From NCBI GenBank assembly GCA_003184365.1, contig NKYR01000017.1, forward strand, positions 186,001 to 250,000: a stretch of 64,000 bases of DNA, given 5' to 3'. The notes beneath the pieces were generated by a model that did no database searches, had not been told where the DNA came from, and saw only the letters and a list, made by a program, of their open reading frames with translations. Within the stretch, counting starts at the first letter, position 1. Every line of letters begins with the position of its first letter. Of the stretch, positions 12,870 to 24,800 are shown one piece after another. The position numbers and the translations under genes were made by a program. The DNA is from Evernia prunastri. Taxonomy: Eukaryota; Ascomycota; Lecanoromycetes; Lecanorales; Parmeliaceae.

Positions 12870-13425
12870 GTTGGGCGCTCCGTTAATGAACGATCCACAC
12901 GGTGTACGTTATTATGGATAGCGACGGACTGAAGAAATGCTCAAAGAGAGTCAGAATTAGCAGTGACAAGGGTAGCGGGTGGTGTCGAAAGGCGGTTGAT
13001 CCCGGTGTGTATTTACTTGAGAGCGGCCTCGCAGCGTCACCGTTGAGCGCGAACCAATCAACGCGCTAGTTCGATGAAATCTTGGCAGCTTTGATTGGAT
13101 GAGCATACACGCATATTATTCCGCGCGAATCTTCAACTGACAAATGGCTCGAATCATTTCAATATATACGTACATACATATACATACTAGTCCTGGGACA
13201 TCTAATCACGATGATGACTCTATATACACTGACTCTTGCCTAAAGACCTGGGAATCCTGCGAGAGATCGCCGCCAGAATGCCGCTCGTTTGCAAAATCCG
13301 AGGATCCCACCCAAACCGTCTCTTGCTTAATAGACATAAGGAGAGACATGGAATAAACATGGCATCCAAGACGCTCAACCCCGAACTGCCGCCAATTGAC
13401 CTATTCCCAAAACAAATAGATGACA
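12870..13425. other. Intergenic spacer, bim1 promoter side
   Basis: About 555 bp between the bim1 start and the stop of the F-box gene (both minus strand). It has short TACATACATA-type repeats around 13167-13187. No gene is supported. Confidence 0.45.
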
Positions 13426-15683
13426 TTAGGCCTCCAAGGACTCGATACCAGGAAGCTGGTATCCAAAGTCCATTATCACAGCCCGGCTGTCTTGACTGGT
13501 AGCAATAATGCGCCTGTAGTCTGCTTTGGCGCTCAGTATCCAGCTTGACGTCCACTTGGTAAAATTGACGATCGTTTCACCGCTCCGTATATCGTAGGCT
13601 TTGACGCTAGTATCATAGCTGCCGCTGACGACCCTACCGCTGGCACTGTCAAGATGCAAAGATCGAACAAGGCCTTCGTGACCCTTCATTTCGCGAACCA
13701 GCTCGCCGGTGCTTGTGTCGAACTGGTAAATGACCTGATCGTTTCCACCAGCTAGGATGGTTCGAGAGTCGGGACTAAACTCCACGCAAGCCATACCTCT
13801 ATCTTTGCTAGGGAATTCTTTGATACAGAGACCGGACGTGAGATTCCACAGCTTTGCTATGCCATCACCGCTTGCAGATACCACAAGATTGCCTCTCAAC
13901 TGCACCGCGTTCACTGGGCCCCTATGGCCACTCAGTTTCTTCAACAATTCACCAGTGTTGCGATCCCACAAGCAGACATTTGCATCTTTCGAGCATGATA
14001 CGATGTGCTTCCCATCAAAGCAAACATCGAGAACGCCAGCTGTATGTTCTCTGAGCCGTCGCATGGGCCGATATCCGGCTTTGACGTCCCAAATGATCAA
14101 GGTGCAGTCGGATGATCCGGTGACCATGATGTTGTCATCGTATTGCAAGCAAAGTATCGAACCGTTGTGGTACATGAAGGGCCAAGGAGCGGTGCGCTCA
14201 GGTTCAACCACGGACTGAGGCGAAAAAACCTTGGCGAACGGTCTTTGGCCTCGATCTGCTACATCTGCGGGGAGTGGAGGAACTGCGGATCCAGCAGCCC
14301 TGCTAGGCATCCCTAGAACCTTGATGCACTCATAGGTACGAGCATCCCAGATCCGGACCGTTCTGTCCCGAGAACCTGTGAGAATCTTATTTTCGTCGAA
14401 TTGAACGCAGTAGACACTGTCAGTATGACCTTCGAGGTAGATAGCAGCGGCATATCCATCAATCCAGCGTTGCTGTAGTGCCTTTCGAGCTCGCCACATG
14501 CTTTTCCATTCTTGGCGAGATAACGCTTTGCCAAGGCCTGGACCTAGGCTACTGCCTGCGATGGTCGTACCCCTTTGAGATACATCCTGAAATTCTGTAT
14601 GAAAAATATCTTTCCAAACATGGCGGGAACTAGCTGACTCATGCCAACTGTGCGAGACCAGCTCTGCATTGAGCAACGAGCTAGCATCTAAATAAGAGAA
14701 GATATGTCCAATGAGTTCCTGTGGGAGAGCAGAAAGAGGATCTGCCCAGATGTTAGCGAAATAGAGCGAGGACGGCCTCGTATCCTCATACCTTGGCGGA
14801 CGACCGGGATATCAAAGTCGAACTCAGCCATCGTCTCTTCGCCATCTCGAAGCTCGATTCCCACTCCACTCTCTGAGTCTTTTGTAAGGTGCTGTTCTGC
14901 CAGTGTGATGTTTCGCATAGAGTCTAGGATCTCATTCTGAGCGGCCGCCGCTGCTCGTGCCGCTGCTCCGCTGGCGAGGCTTAGCGACGGTCTCGATGGT
15001 TCTACTTCGCTTGCACAGCCTGGCATTGCTGGCAAAGCAGTGAAGTCGTCATCCTCGAAAATCAGAGATCCATCATATGGAGGCGGCGGTGTCATTGAGG
15101 AAGACGGTGTAGAAGGGCGATACTTCAGACCCGTACTCATGCGGCGCCGAAACCAGCCGGACGTATTAGACTGAGCGGCAGCTTCTTTGTCCACGACGTA
15201 ATTGGGGCCTGGTCTCGAGAAATTGTATATGTTGTGGCCTGGCTCTTCATGCGCCGATTTACCAAAATGGAGGAAGCTCCTCGTGCGCTGCGATGGAGTT
15301 CTCTTAGCCCGCGATTCGTCGTTGGCGTCGCCAAACCCAGAAAAGCTTTTGCGCGGCTTCCCATGCGACGACGCTGAGGATCTCAATGTATCCTCTGACA
15401 GCTTGAGATCATGGCCATTGTGTTTAAGGCGTGTTGAAGGTGCAGATGGTTTTGATAGAGGCGTTGAGGGAGTGCGAGGGCGTGGTCCTGTTGGGAGGAA
15501 TCCTTCAATCTCTAAGAAGAGCTCATGGGCGCCCACTGTAGGTTTCTCTTTCTTTGATCTCTTGTCTGAGGATTTAGCTCCTTTCCCCATGGAGAACATG
15601 GTTCTAAACCCCGGCTGGTCTGTTCTGTTGCTATTGGATCCTTTGTTTACGCCCGCATAATCATGTTTCAACAACTGCGGCAC
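13426..15683 (-). CDS. F-box and WD40-repeat protein (SCF substrate adaptor)
   Basis: Two exons, 15683..14792 and 14741..13426, 735 aa. The 50-nt intron (GTATGA..GGGCAG) joins VRQ to DPLSALPQELIGHIFSYLDA, completing a canonical F-box at about residues 298-340. Seven WD-type blades follow (about 395-730), beginning LEGHTDSVYCVQFDENKILT and including GHRGPVNAVQLRGNLVVSAS and GHEGLVRSLHLDSASGRVVS. F-box/WD40 proteins bind Skp1 through the F-box and hold phosphorylated substrates on the propeller for ubiquitination. The first 290 residues are disordered and Ser/Arg-rich, with PPPPYDG and acidic patches. The frame opens at MPQLLKHDYAG; a second ATG (MFSMGKGAKSSDKRS) 28 codons on could be the true start. 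The substrate is unknown, so no gene symbol is given. Confidence 0.9.
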
Positions 15684-16155
15684 TGGTCAATCAACACTCT
15701 TGATTGTAATGCTGGCTTGTAGTGCAAGCATCCGCTGAGACTGAATCTGTACCTATTTATTCAGTCTTGCCCTTAGTACTCCGTATGCAGCAATCCAGGC
15801 CTCTCCGACATAGGACTCTTGGAGGCGCAATAAGTAAAAATGCAGCGAACCACTCCAGGACAATCACAGTAGCCAATCTCTCACAGAGGAGACAAAATAC
15901 TGTTTGGCGACGGGCGAATTATGTATTGCGACGCTGTGGAGATATCAGCATGGTCATATGCAAGATCGAGAAGGGACGATCAAGAGCACGGCGGCAGCGC
16001 CGGCGGCGTAAAGTCTCCCGGGAGATTGGTGGTTAAGGGAAATTTTGACCGACGGCTAGATCCGTTGCTATGATCATTTCATGCATGACCGAGGACCGAT
16101 GCACCTCCTCCTCATTCTAATTATCGTATGCAAAGTATTATGACTATTATCCACA
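15684..16155. other. Divergent promoter region (F-box gene / DUF7704 gene)
   Basis: About 470 bp between two divergent start codons. I see no conserved motif and no coding potential. Confidence 0.45.
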
Positions 16156-16665
16156 ATGACTGCCCGTGAACCCCAAGTAGCCAAAATTTACAAGTACTTC
16201 TTCCTCTATATCGAGCCTATCGCCACCGTCGTCGGCGCCTACTACTCTGCGCTGCAACAGCAAACCTACCTTGATCTCACTCATGCGACTTCAAGCCCCG
16301 CAAATGGAATACCGATCTCTACCCAAATCGTTCTCACGCAATTGTCCAACTTGTATCTTTGCGTTGCCATCAATGAAGCTCTCGTCCTACGCGCAACGTC
16401 CGATCTGAAGGTCTGGCGGACCCTCCTGATCTGCCTGCTTATCGCCGACTTCGGTCATCTCTACAGCGTCAATGTTGCGGGATGGCACGTTTACTGGAAC
16501 GTGCTCAGTTGGAATGCCATTGACTGGGGCAATGTGGCTTTCGTGTACGTTGGAGCTACGATGCGCATCTGTTTCCTGTCCGGCTTGGGGATGGGCCCTT
16601 CCAGTGGGCAGACGGTCCGACGCAGTACTCGGAGGAAAAGACCATCGTCCAGAATAACGGGCTAG
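16156..16665 (+). CDS. DUF7704-type small fungal membrane protein
   Basis: Single exon, 169 aa. The sequence begins with a cytosolic MTAREPQVAKIYKYFFLYIE, then about four hydrophobic segments: near 14-30 (FFLYIEPIATVVGAYYSAL), 55-75, 86-105 (LLICLLIADFGHLYSVN) and 125-145 (WGNVAFVYVGATMRICFLSG). The KYFFLYIEP opening, STQIVLTQLSNLYL, and DLKVWRTLL...ADFGHLYS match my recollection of the fungal DUF7704 family, whose function is not known. The C-terminus is basic and Ser-rich. Length fits the family. No introns are needed. Confidence 0.8.
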   Translation: MTAREPQVAKIYKYFFLYIEPIATVVGAYYSALQQQTYLDLTHATSSPANGIPISTQIVLTQLSNLYLCVAINEALVLRATSDLKVWRTLLICLLIADFGHLYSVNVAGWHVYWNVLSWNAIDWGNVAFVYVGATMRICFLSGLGMGPSSGQTVRRSTRRKRPSSRITG

Positions 16666-17308
16666 GTTGGGGTGGCTCACACCACAGTGTCAGTTTCCCA
16701 AGGTTCGCCCCGACCCAGAACCATGAGCTCAAGCGCCACAACATCCTCCAAAATTCGCGTTCCTCAAATCTCTTCATTATACACGCAGGGGGCTCAACCT
16801 CTAGAATGATGCTGGAAATACCCTGAAGTGAGAGTCTCGATTGGGAGTGGTCGGTGCGAGCAGTACGAGAGCAATGCTCGCCCTTCGAGACGTGCCAAAG
16901 GTGGAACTCTGAAGGAGTATGTTTGCAGAGACAAGCTTGAAGGAGTGGAAGAACTCCGGCGGGAACAGTTGAAAGCTACAATTCCGATGACTCACGGCCC
17001 ATCATTGTAAGACAAAACAGCCTCTGCAAAATCAGATGGTGCTCTTGCTTCGATCGTCTTGACTCGCTTGCGAGCCTTGAGACCCGGGTGCACTTGGCTT
17101 TGGGGGCTTCAGACCTAACCATGCGATCACGATCTTCTCTATTTCACGATATAACTCTCCTCATGCAGCAGTTAGTTAGGCGATTTGCTCTTTGTGGAAG
17201 AGACCGATTGACGGATAGAGGTAGGGATATCAAAAAACACATCCTCGCAGTCTCGTCTTTTCACACATGAAGCATTGCCCCAACTTCAGGGAATCACAAC
17301 TTACTCCA
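16666..17308. other. Convergent intergenic region
   Basis: About 640 bp between the stop of the DUF7704 gene (+) and the stop of the gaaA-like gene (-). Short open frames here resemble no protein. Nothing else seen. Confidence 0.45.
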
Positions 17309-18660
17309 TTATCTCAAATCCCAAGCTCCATCCCTTTGCACCAAGATTTCCACCCCCCTCACCGCATCCAGACTCCTTCTGCCAGCCTCTAAAATTGCAG
17401 TCGTAGCAATCGTGTTCTTCAACGTTGGCAATCCTCTCCTATCCAGCTCGTCAAGCGTCACTTTCCCCTCCTTAAACGCGGTCACAGCATCAACGAATTT
17501 CTCGAAACTGATATAGCCATATCCAGTCTGGCCATTGAAATTTCCCTCTTCGTCAGGAGCATATTTCATGTAAAAAGGGTTGTACCACATTAGCTGCCCC
17601 TGGGAGTCATCGGCGACGTCGTAGCCGCGTTTCGCTTGATCCACGCGAATTTCGCCATTGGATGCTAGGTCTGCGAAGATGAGATACCACAAATACGGCA
17701 GGGGATAGATCCTGACTTACAGTGAAAATACTGGTTTGAATGAACTCCAGCCCTCTGCGGAGCAGTCCAACTTGCCGTATAAACCCCCGTCGCTTTAGTT
17801 GCCGGCTCATTTCGCTTCTCCCATTCCACAAGCAGGGAAATGGTATCCTCTGTCCCAGGCACGCACCCTAGATCTTCAGCCGTGCCTTTCGAACCACTAG
17901 CTGTCACCTTGACCGGCTTGTACTCTGGCACCATCGACTCGCAAATGTCCACATGATGCGAATTTAGGTAGTAAGAAATGTCACTTTCCTTACCAGCCCA
18001 TGCTTTGAAAGTCTCAAGCTGAAATTTCGGTTGGCTCATATAGCTGTAAAAGTAGTTAAAATTGCCCAACGTCTCTGCTCGAGCTCTGGCGTCTGCATAG
18101 GTGGGATCAAAGCGCTTGTGGTGTTCGATGAACACGAAAACATTGTGCTTGCGGGCTTCACGGAGGAGCTGCTGATGCTCGGATAGAAGCTTGACGGCTG
18201 GTTTGGTGATTAGGACGTGGATGCCACGCTGTATTGCATATAGAGCGATAGGATAGTGGGTGGTGTCCGGGGTGAAGATGGTGATGGCATCGCCAGGTGA
18301 GAGAGCGTCAATTGCGGTTCTGTAAGAGTCTGGGTCACGAGCTGTGGTGTCCGAGGGAAAGGAATCGAAGGAGACGTCTAGATTGTTGTAGACAGAGGAG
18401 ATGTTCTTTTGGAGATGTGCGCGAATTGCAGGATATTTTTTCCCAGACGTTCCTACCATACTCAATTTACCTATCTTGCCTCTCCTTCGCAGATCGAAGA
18501 GAGTTAGCCCTACTACACCAACCTTCTTGTCAGAGCCTGACATGCCGCCGCCAACAAAGCCGGTGGTGTACTCCCCGGTACCAACCTGATTGGGACTTCA
18601 GTAATCGAACATGAGATATGAGATCATCAAGCTTACCATGAGAACGTTGAGAGGGGCCAT
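17309..18660 (-). CDS. gaaA: D-galacturonate reductase, Gfo/Idh/MocA type (GaaA-like)
   Basis: Exons 18660..18637, 18585..17721 and 17670..17309, 416 aa. It reduces D-galacturonate to L-galactonate with NAD(P)H, the first step of fungal pectin-sugar catabolism. The tiny first exon (MAPLNVLM) joins VGTGEYTTGFVGGG to complete the Rossmann Gly-rich loop; without it the protein would start inside the fold. Further family sequence: GDAITIFTPDTTHYPIALYA, HVLITKPAVKLLSEHQ (the EKP-like KP motif), FIEHHKRFDPTYADA and AWAGKESDISYYLNSHHVDI. The second intron joins FHY to LASNGEIRVDQAKRGYDVAD. The divergent neighbour is the pathway's aldolase, which supports this function over other Gfo/Idh oxidoreductases. 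Six CreA-type hexamers lie in the shared promoter. The gene symbol rests on similarity and context. Confidence 0.85.
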
Positions 18661-19308
18661 GATGACAAAAATGCAAGAGGAAATGATACTGCTACTTAAT
18701 GGCAGCACTGATTTTTCAACCGGAGAAAGAGAACGGGATTGGATTTATTCTACAAAAGCTACCAGAGTCATCTCTGAAACAAATGAGTCCAAGAAAGTAC
18801 ACTCATCTATCGAAATATACGTCATATGCTTTATGAGCAAAGCGCATTTTCGGCAACTTACCAGAGATCAGTTTTTCCTCGCTCAAGAACTCTGATGTCT
18901 CCCGGGCCCGGAATTTAGCCGCGGCGGGCTACTGTGACCGGACAACAAGACCACTTCCACGCAAAAATCCGGAGGGGGAACCCCACACTAGCACTAAATT
19001 TCCAACGCCGGGGCCCGGGTCTGTGTGCATTTTAGGTAACCGCAGGTCACCTCGGTCTGCTTTGATATTTCCACGACTTCTCTCTAAGAGAAGAACGACA
19101 GACGTTAAGAGGCCGGGAATAAGCCATCCGTGCAAATTTGGGGATAAATAGCTTAGCTTGAGGTCAATGGTGAAGCGGAATGATGACGTCGGCGGGGACC
19201 CCACGTACCTGTGGGTTGGAGTGATAAATATTGTTAAATGTGCTCCAAGGCTTTCGTTCCATACTCCTTTCTCAACTGTCCGCTCCAAATTCGATCCTAT
19301 CGACTCAC
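18661..19308. promoter_or_regulatory. Shared divergent promoter of the gaaA-like and gaaC-like genes
   Basis: 648 bp between the two start codons. It contains six hexamers fitting the CreA consensus SYGGRG on either strand: CCGGAG at 18720 and 18969, CCCCAC (complement) at 18981 and 19199, CCGGGG at 19008 and GCGGGG at 19192. GGGCCCGG occurs twice, at 18904-18911 and 19011-19018. ATAAATA boxes lie at about 19144 and 19223, upstream of the aldolase. I searched by eye for the published galacturonate-responsive core CCNCCAA in both orientations. The only exact copy is CCGCCAA at 18548-18554, inside the reductase coding sequence; GCTCCAA near 19241 and CGCTCCAAAT near 19281 are only partial. Carbon catabolite control is therefore plausible, while inducer control is not shown. 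Confidence 0.6.
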
Positions 19309-20268
19309 ATGATGGCCAAAACATCCCCCACACCCCTGCGTCCGGGTATCTACGCTCCCACCCTTACCTTCTTCGACCCTGCGACTGAAGACCTCGACCT
19401 CCCAAGCATAGCCAAACACTCCGTTCGGCTCGCCCGCGCTGGCCTTGTTGGTCTCGTCACCCTTGGGTCGAATGGAGAAGCAGTCCACCTTTCTCGATCC
19501 GAAAAGGCTGCCGTAACCCGCACGACTAGGCAAGCACTCGACGAAGCTGGCTATAGAGACGTGCCCGTGATCTGTGGAGCAGCGGAGCAATCTGTTCGCG
19601 GAACTCTGGAATTGTGCAGGGAGGGAGCAGAAACTGGCGCAGAGTACGTACTACTCGTGCCTCCCAGCTACTATAGAGCTGCAATGGATGAGAGTAGATT
19701 GGAGGAGTACTATATGGCTGTTGCAGACGAGAGCCCGCTGCCAATCCTACTGTACAACTATCCAGGTGCAGTAGCAGGGATCGACATGGACAGTGACTTC
19801 ATCATTCGCGTGGCGAAGCATAGGAACGTCGTCGGGGCGAAGTTTACCTGCGGTAATACTGGCAAGCTGACGAGGGTCGCCAGCGCGGTGGATGCCTGTA
19901 CGCCGAGGAAAAAAGGTAGTGGATTTATGGCATTCGGAGGCATGGCCGATTTCACAGTGCAAACCTGGGTAAGCGGTGGAAGTGGCATCGTTAGTGGAGG
20001 GGCAAATGTGATGCCCAAGGTTGTGGTCAAGGTTTGGAATCTTTTGATGGAGGGTAAATTGGAGGAGGCGATGAAGTTGCAAGAAGTTGTCAGCCGGGGA
20101 GACTCGTTATTGGGGAAGCCAGGCGTACCGGGCACAAAGGCCGCACTGCAGAAATTCTTTGGTTATGGGGGTTATGCGAGAAGACCTCTGCGCAAGGTCG
20201 GCGACGCAGAGATGGAGAGTCTGGCGGATAAGATGAAGGAGGTGATGGATATTGAGTATGAACTTTGA
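19309..20268 (+). CDS. gaaC: 2-keto-3-deoxy-L-galactonate aldolase, DHDPS family (GaaC/Lga1-like)
   Basis: Intronless, 319 aa from the ATG at 19309 (a second ATG follows directly). The family cleaves 2-keto-3-deoxy-L-galactonate to pyruvate and L-glyceraldehyde, step three of D-galacturonate catabolism. DHDPS/NAL-superfamily marks are visible: GIYAPTLTFF at the first strand, GLVTLGSNGEAVHLS (the GSNGE carboxylate-binding loop), YVLLVPPSYYR, ILLYNYPGAVAG (catalytic Tyr) and NVVGAKFTCGN (the Schiff-base Lys). A C-terminal helical cap follows. The substrate is inferred from the divergent gaaA-like reductase and overall resemblance to fungal Lga1/GaaC; other fungal DHDPS paralogues have different substrates. 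The dehydratase and glyceraldehyde reductase of the pathway are not in the window. Confidence 0.85.
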   Translation: MMAKTSPTPLRPGIYAPTLTFFDPATEDLDLPSIAKHSVRLARAGLVGLVTLGSNGEAVHLSRSEKAAVTRTTRQALDEAGYRDVPVICGAAEQSVRGTLELCREGAETGAEYVLLVPPSYYRAAMDESRLEEYYMAVADESPLPILLYNYPGAVAGIDMDSDFIIRVAKHRNVVGAKFTCGNTGKLTRVASAVDACTPRKKGSGFMAFGGMADFTVQTWVSGGSGIVSGGANVMPKVVVKVWNLLMEGKLEEAMKLQEVVSRGDSLLGKPGVPGTKAALQKFFGYGGYARRPLRKVGDAEMESLADKMKEVMDIEYEL

Positions 20269-21834
20269 GTATGACAGCACAAAGCATCGCACGTTGTGGG
20301 TACGAGGGTATGTGTCGTAATGAGGCTATTATCTATGAGAGCAATCTAGAATAATGAGATGTATCGTATTGGCTCGGGCAAGAGCAGGCATATACCCCGT
20401 CTTGGCACGGACATTCATGGTGAGCGGCCGCGTACCTCCACTGCTTAGCATCGCAGACACCAGAAGGGAAAAAAACCGATTCTAAGCAGACAATTCTGCG
20501 AGAGGAGAGAGGAAAGACAAGAAACGGTGCGGAAGATATTAGAAGCATAGGAACAGTCAACTGCCGAAATCTGGAGGAGATCTGGAGGATTCCAGTGGCA
20601 CCGATGGCGCTCTCACACAGCCACAGGCCAGTGGCGCCACAGCCTTCTTTTCCCTTGTGAAAAGCGCAAGTTATCAGCCGGAAAATGGACTTTCCGAAAG
20701 GAAGCCCGGATCCAAGCTGCCAAGAGACTGCGGCCACAAAGTCAATATCGATGACAGCTTTGGATGAGACATCATTGTGATGACAAGTATGGTGGCTCAA
20801 GAGCATGACGTCTCCTCTGGAAAAGCAAAGGATTAAATCCTCTTCGGTCTCTGTCTCTAGTCATCTTGGCTGCCTGATGCCGCGCAAGACATGTGGATAG
20901 CAAAGTAAAGTAAAGTAAGGTATGGGGTACCTAGGTAGGTAGGAGGCTGGTAGCAAATGCTGTGCTTTCCACACTAGGATAAGCGCACTGCCCAACGAAT
21001 CTCAAAGTCTTTCTCTTTGGAAATGAAACATTGTTTTCGAAGACTGAAACCCAATCATTGAGATAATATTGTATTGTCGGTATCACTATCACGAAACATC
21101 ATCTTATTATATTCAAAATTGGTGACAAAGCGCTTGGGCCAGAATGATGATAGGGGCTTAAGACTAACGTTCTTTTCAAACGATAAATGAAAGTACGCGT
21201 TGCTTGCTGCATTTGCTATTTGACGATGGCAGGGATGATATTAGCGCTTTCATTAGCATGGGCGCTTGTAGACTACTTTAGCCTAACCACCTGCCGTAGC
21301 GAAATACCGTTTCAATTCTGAAGCCTCTGAGGCTTTCTTGTATCCACCCGTCCACACAATATCCTTCATAACCAAGAGGCTCCCGGCGCCTAGATTGCTG
21401 CTGCTGCTGCAGGTTTTGAGCCTATCGTGGCGGTAACAAGGCTATGGTTCATTTCGGAGTCTTGGGGATGTCTTGGAAAAATAAAAATGTGCGCAATAAT
21501 AATCTGCGCACAGAGAGAGAAAAGTGTCGAGTGTGGGGTTGTCGATCAGAGGCAATCAATTGCACAGCCTACCTTGGCGACCGTATGACCCGACCAGGCC
21601 AGTGACCATACCCATATTCTGTGTATTTCGTGTACCTACCCCCTTTGCGGACTCTGTTCAGAGCACTGCATCTACAAGGCATTCGCTCAGCTCCGTCTCT
21701 GCACTTATCTTCCTTCATCAGCTTCCTTCAGCTTCGCCGGCCTTACGCAGCAAACTTTACTCCCTTCCACTTCCTACCTACATAGTTGTCTTCGGACACC
21801 ACCTTTTCTCCCTCCACTTGTACAAAAGTACAAC
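20269..21834. other. Long intergenic region upstream of the Ca2+-ATPase gene
   Basis: About 1.57 kb without a supported gene. It has GTAAAGTAAAGTAAGGTA-type sequence at about 20904, a CTAGGTAGGTAGG run at about 20930, and a GCTGCTGCTGCTGC tract near 21400. The last 200 bp before the ATPase start are C/T-rich, like a fungal promoter or leader. Confidence 0.5.
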
Positions 21835-24800
21835 ATGACTTCTAATAGATTACTCGCTCCTCCAATAGCTACACATATCACTGTCAGTCCATCTGGCGAT
21901 TCCTTTAGCGACTGCACTGACATGTCGCAGCCCTCACCCCATGACAGTCCTACCACAAGCCATGACTCCGAGGACGCTACCACAGAAACATCGCTGTCCC
22001 TCCAAGTACCTCCATCACCATCACGTTCCTTAGGTGGTAGCACATTGCGATCGAGAGCAGACTCATTCAATTCTGAAGCTGAAACTGCAAGGTCGAGAGC
22101 GACTTCTGTAAATTCAACAACAGAGACCGCTAGGTCAAGGAAGAACTCCGATGTGCAGACACTGCGATCGAGGTTTGAAGGGGACGACTTGAGCTCAGAA
22201 GAAGCCTTGAGGCCTGACAAGATTGACGAGAAAGAACCGGAAGTGGTCAATAACCCATTCGCTTTTTCACCACGTCAATTGAACAAGATCCTCAACCCGA
22301 AGTCACTCGCCGCATACAGAGCATTGGGAGGTCTTAGAGGTTTGGAGCGAGGGCTACAGACAGATGTGGTAGCTGGCTTGAGCATTGATGAGGCATCAAT
22401 ATCAGAAGGAATCAGTTTTGAAGAGGCGACTCAGTGTGCAAGAACGAAAAAGCCCCCAGGCGCAGGGACGGTAATTGCGCAGGATGTTACGGTGACGGAT
22501 CATGAAGTCAAAGGCCAATACCATGACCGGATACGAGTTTTCAAGGATAATCGACTACCAACGAAGAAGTCACTGAGTATATGGAAACTTTTTTGGAACG
22601 CCTTCAACGACAGAGTACTCATTATTTTGACCATTGCAGCGGTCATTTCACTGGCCCTCGGCATCTACGAAGCCGTTGGTCAGACCCCAGCTCCTGGGCA
22701 AGCTCCGTCGCTGGATTGGGTTGAAGGCTTGGCGATTGAAGTCGCTGTCGTAATAGTGGTGCTTGTGACTGGCTTGAACGACTATCGAAGGGAAAAACAA
22801 TTTGTGGCACTAAACGAGAAAAAGGAGGACCGACAGGTGAAGGCCATTCGGTCTGGTAAATCTGTTCTGATATCGGTTTTTGATGTGATGGTTGGCGATG
22901 TCCTCCATTTGGAGTCGGGCGACTCCATTCCGGCAGACGGCGTTTTAATCAATGGTCATGGCATCAGATGCGACGAGTCTTCAGCGACTGGAGAATCAGA
23001 CGCAATGAAGAAGACTGGGGGCCATGAAGTCTGGAACCGCATCGAAGACGGAACTGCAACCTCGAAGCTGGATCCATTCGTCATTTCCGGCAGCAAAGTG
23101 CTCGAAGGCGTTGGAACGTATCTCGTCACCTCAGTCGGTGTCAACAGCAGTTTTGGTAAAATCATGATCGGTTTGCAGACCGAGAACGAAGACACCCCGT
23201 TACAAGCCAAACTGGCGAACATGGCCAATTGGATTGGATACCTGGGGACTGCGGCAGCTGGACTTCTATTCTTCATTCTGCTCATCCGATTCCTTGCCGG
23301 ACTCTCTGGGAATACTAATTCTCCTGCTCTGAAAGGCTCGCAGTTCTTAGACATACTCATTGTTGCTATCACAATTATTGTTGTGGCGGTTCCAGAAGGT
23401 CTTCCTGTGGCGGTCACGCTTGCTTTGTCGTTCGCTACCAAGAAGATGCTCATGGAGAACAATCTAGTACGCCATCTACGGGCTTGCGAGACCATGGGCA
23501 ATGCTACAACGATCTGCTCAGACAAAACTGGTACGCTCACTCAGAACAAGATGACGGTGGTCGCAGGTATTATGGGTTCAAAAGTCGAATTTGCTAGAGA
23601 GACAAACTTCGGGGGCGGGGAACGGAATGTCATTCCATTTCCTGCCGTGTTTGAGCGACTGTCGTCGACCGTAAGAACACTCTTCTTGCAATCATGTGCG
23701 ATCAACTCTACGGCTTTCGAAGGAGAGGAGGATGGGAAGAATACTTTCATTGGCTCCAAGACCGAAACTGCAATACTCATAATGGCTAAGGAACAACTTG
23801 GAATGGGACCAGTGGCTGAAGAGCGGAACGGTGTTGAGATCGTCCAGCTCATACCTTTCGATTCGGATCGCAAATGCATGGGGGTGGTGATCCGACTTGC
23901 GTCAGGCTCTTACCGGTTACTGGTCAAAGGCGCTGCCGAAATACTGCTCGAAAAAGCAAATTCGGAACTGGTCGATACAGCCGGAGAAGCTCTTCATCAA
24001 TGTGCTCTCACAGACCCGTCCAGAGCTCAAGTTTCTGCAAGTATAGATGAATTCGCTAAAAAGTCATTACGGACCATTGCTATGCTATACAAGGATTTCC
24101 AACAATGGCCACCGGTTGGTGCCCGTACTTTGGATGAGGACCGGAAAGTCGCTCTGTTCGAAGACATTTTCCGCGATATGACACTACTTGCTGTCGTTGG
24201 CATCCAGGATCCTCTGAGAGACGGTGTCGCAAAGGCAGTGAAGCAATGCCAAGACGCGGGAGTCAAGGTCCGAATGGTTACTGGAGACAACGTCATGACA
24301 GCAATAGCAATTGCTATGGAGTGCGGCATAAAATCACCCGATGGCCGTGTCCTGGAGGGCCCCATATTTCGCCAGATGTCTGACAAACAAAAGGATGAAG
24401 CCATACCCCGGCTTGAAGTGCTTGCTCGTTCTTCTCCAGAAGACAAACGTATCTTGGTCGCGCGTCTCAAGCATCTCGGTGAGACCGTAGCCGTCACTGG
24501 CGATGGCACGAACGATGGACCGGCTTTAAAGACTGCTGATGTCGGGTTTTCTATGGGAATATCTGGCACAGAGGTTGCCAAAGAAGCCAGTGCCATCATT
24601 CTTATGGATGATAACTTTTCCAGCATCGTAAAAGCCATCATGTGGGGTCGTTCAGTCAACGACGCTGTCGCCAAATTTTTACAGTTCCAGATTACGGTCA
24701 ATATCACAGCTGTGGTGCTAGCCTTCATCTCCGCTGTGTCGTCGCCAGACATGCACTCCGTCCTCTCCGCCGTTCAGCTCTTGTGGGTGAACCTCATCAT

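Noticed and set aside
18548..18554. CCGCCAA as a galacturonate-responsive promoter element
   Set aside because: It lies within the second coding exon of the reductase, so I do not count it as promoter evidence, though it matches the published core.
20333..20806. 157-codon minus-strand frame downstream of the aldolase gene
   Set aside because: Odd composition, no recognisable motif and no supporting splice or promoter context.
24027..24752. 241-codon minus-strand frame inside the Ca2+-ATPase gene
   Set aside because: Antisense to intact P-type ATPase motifs; no independent protein character.
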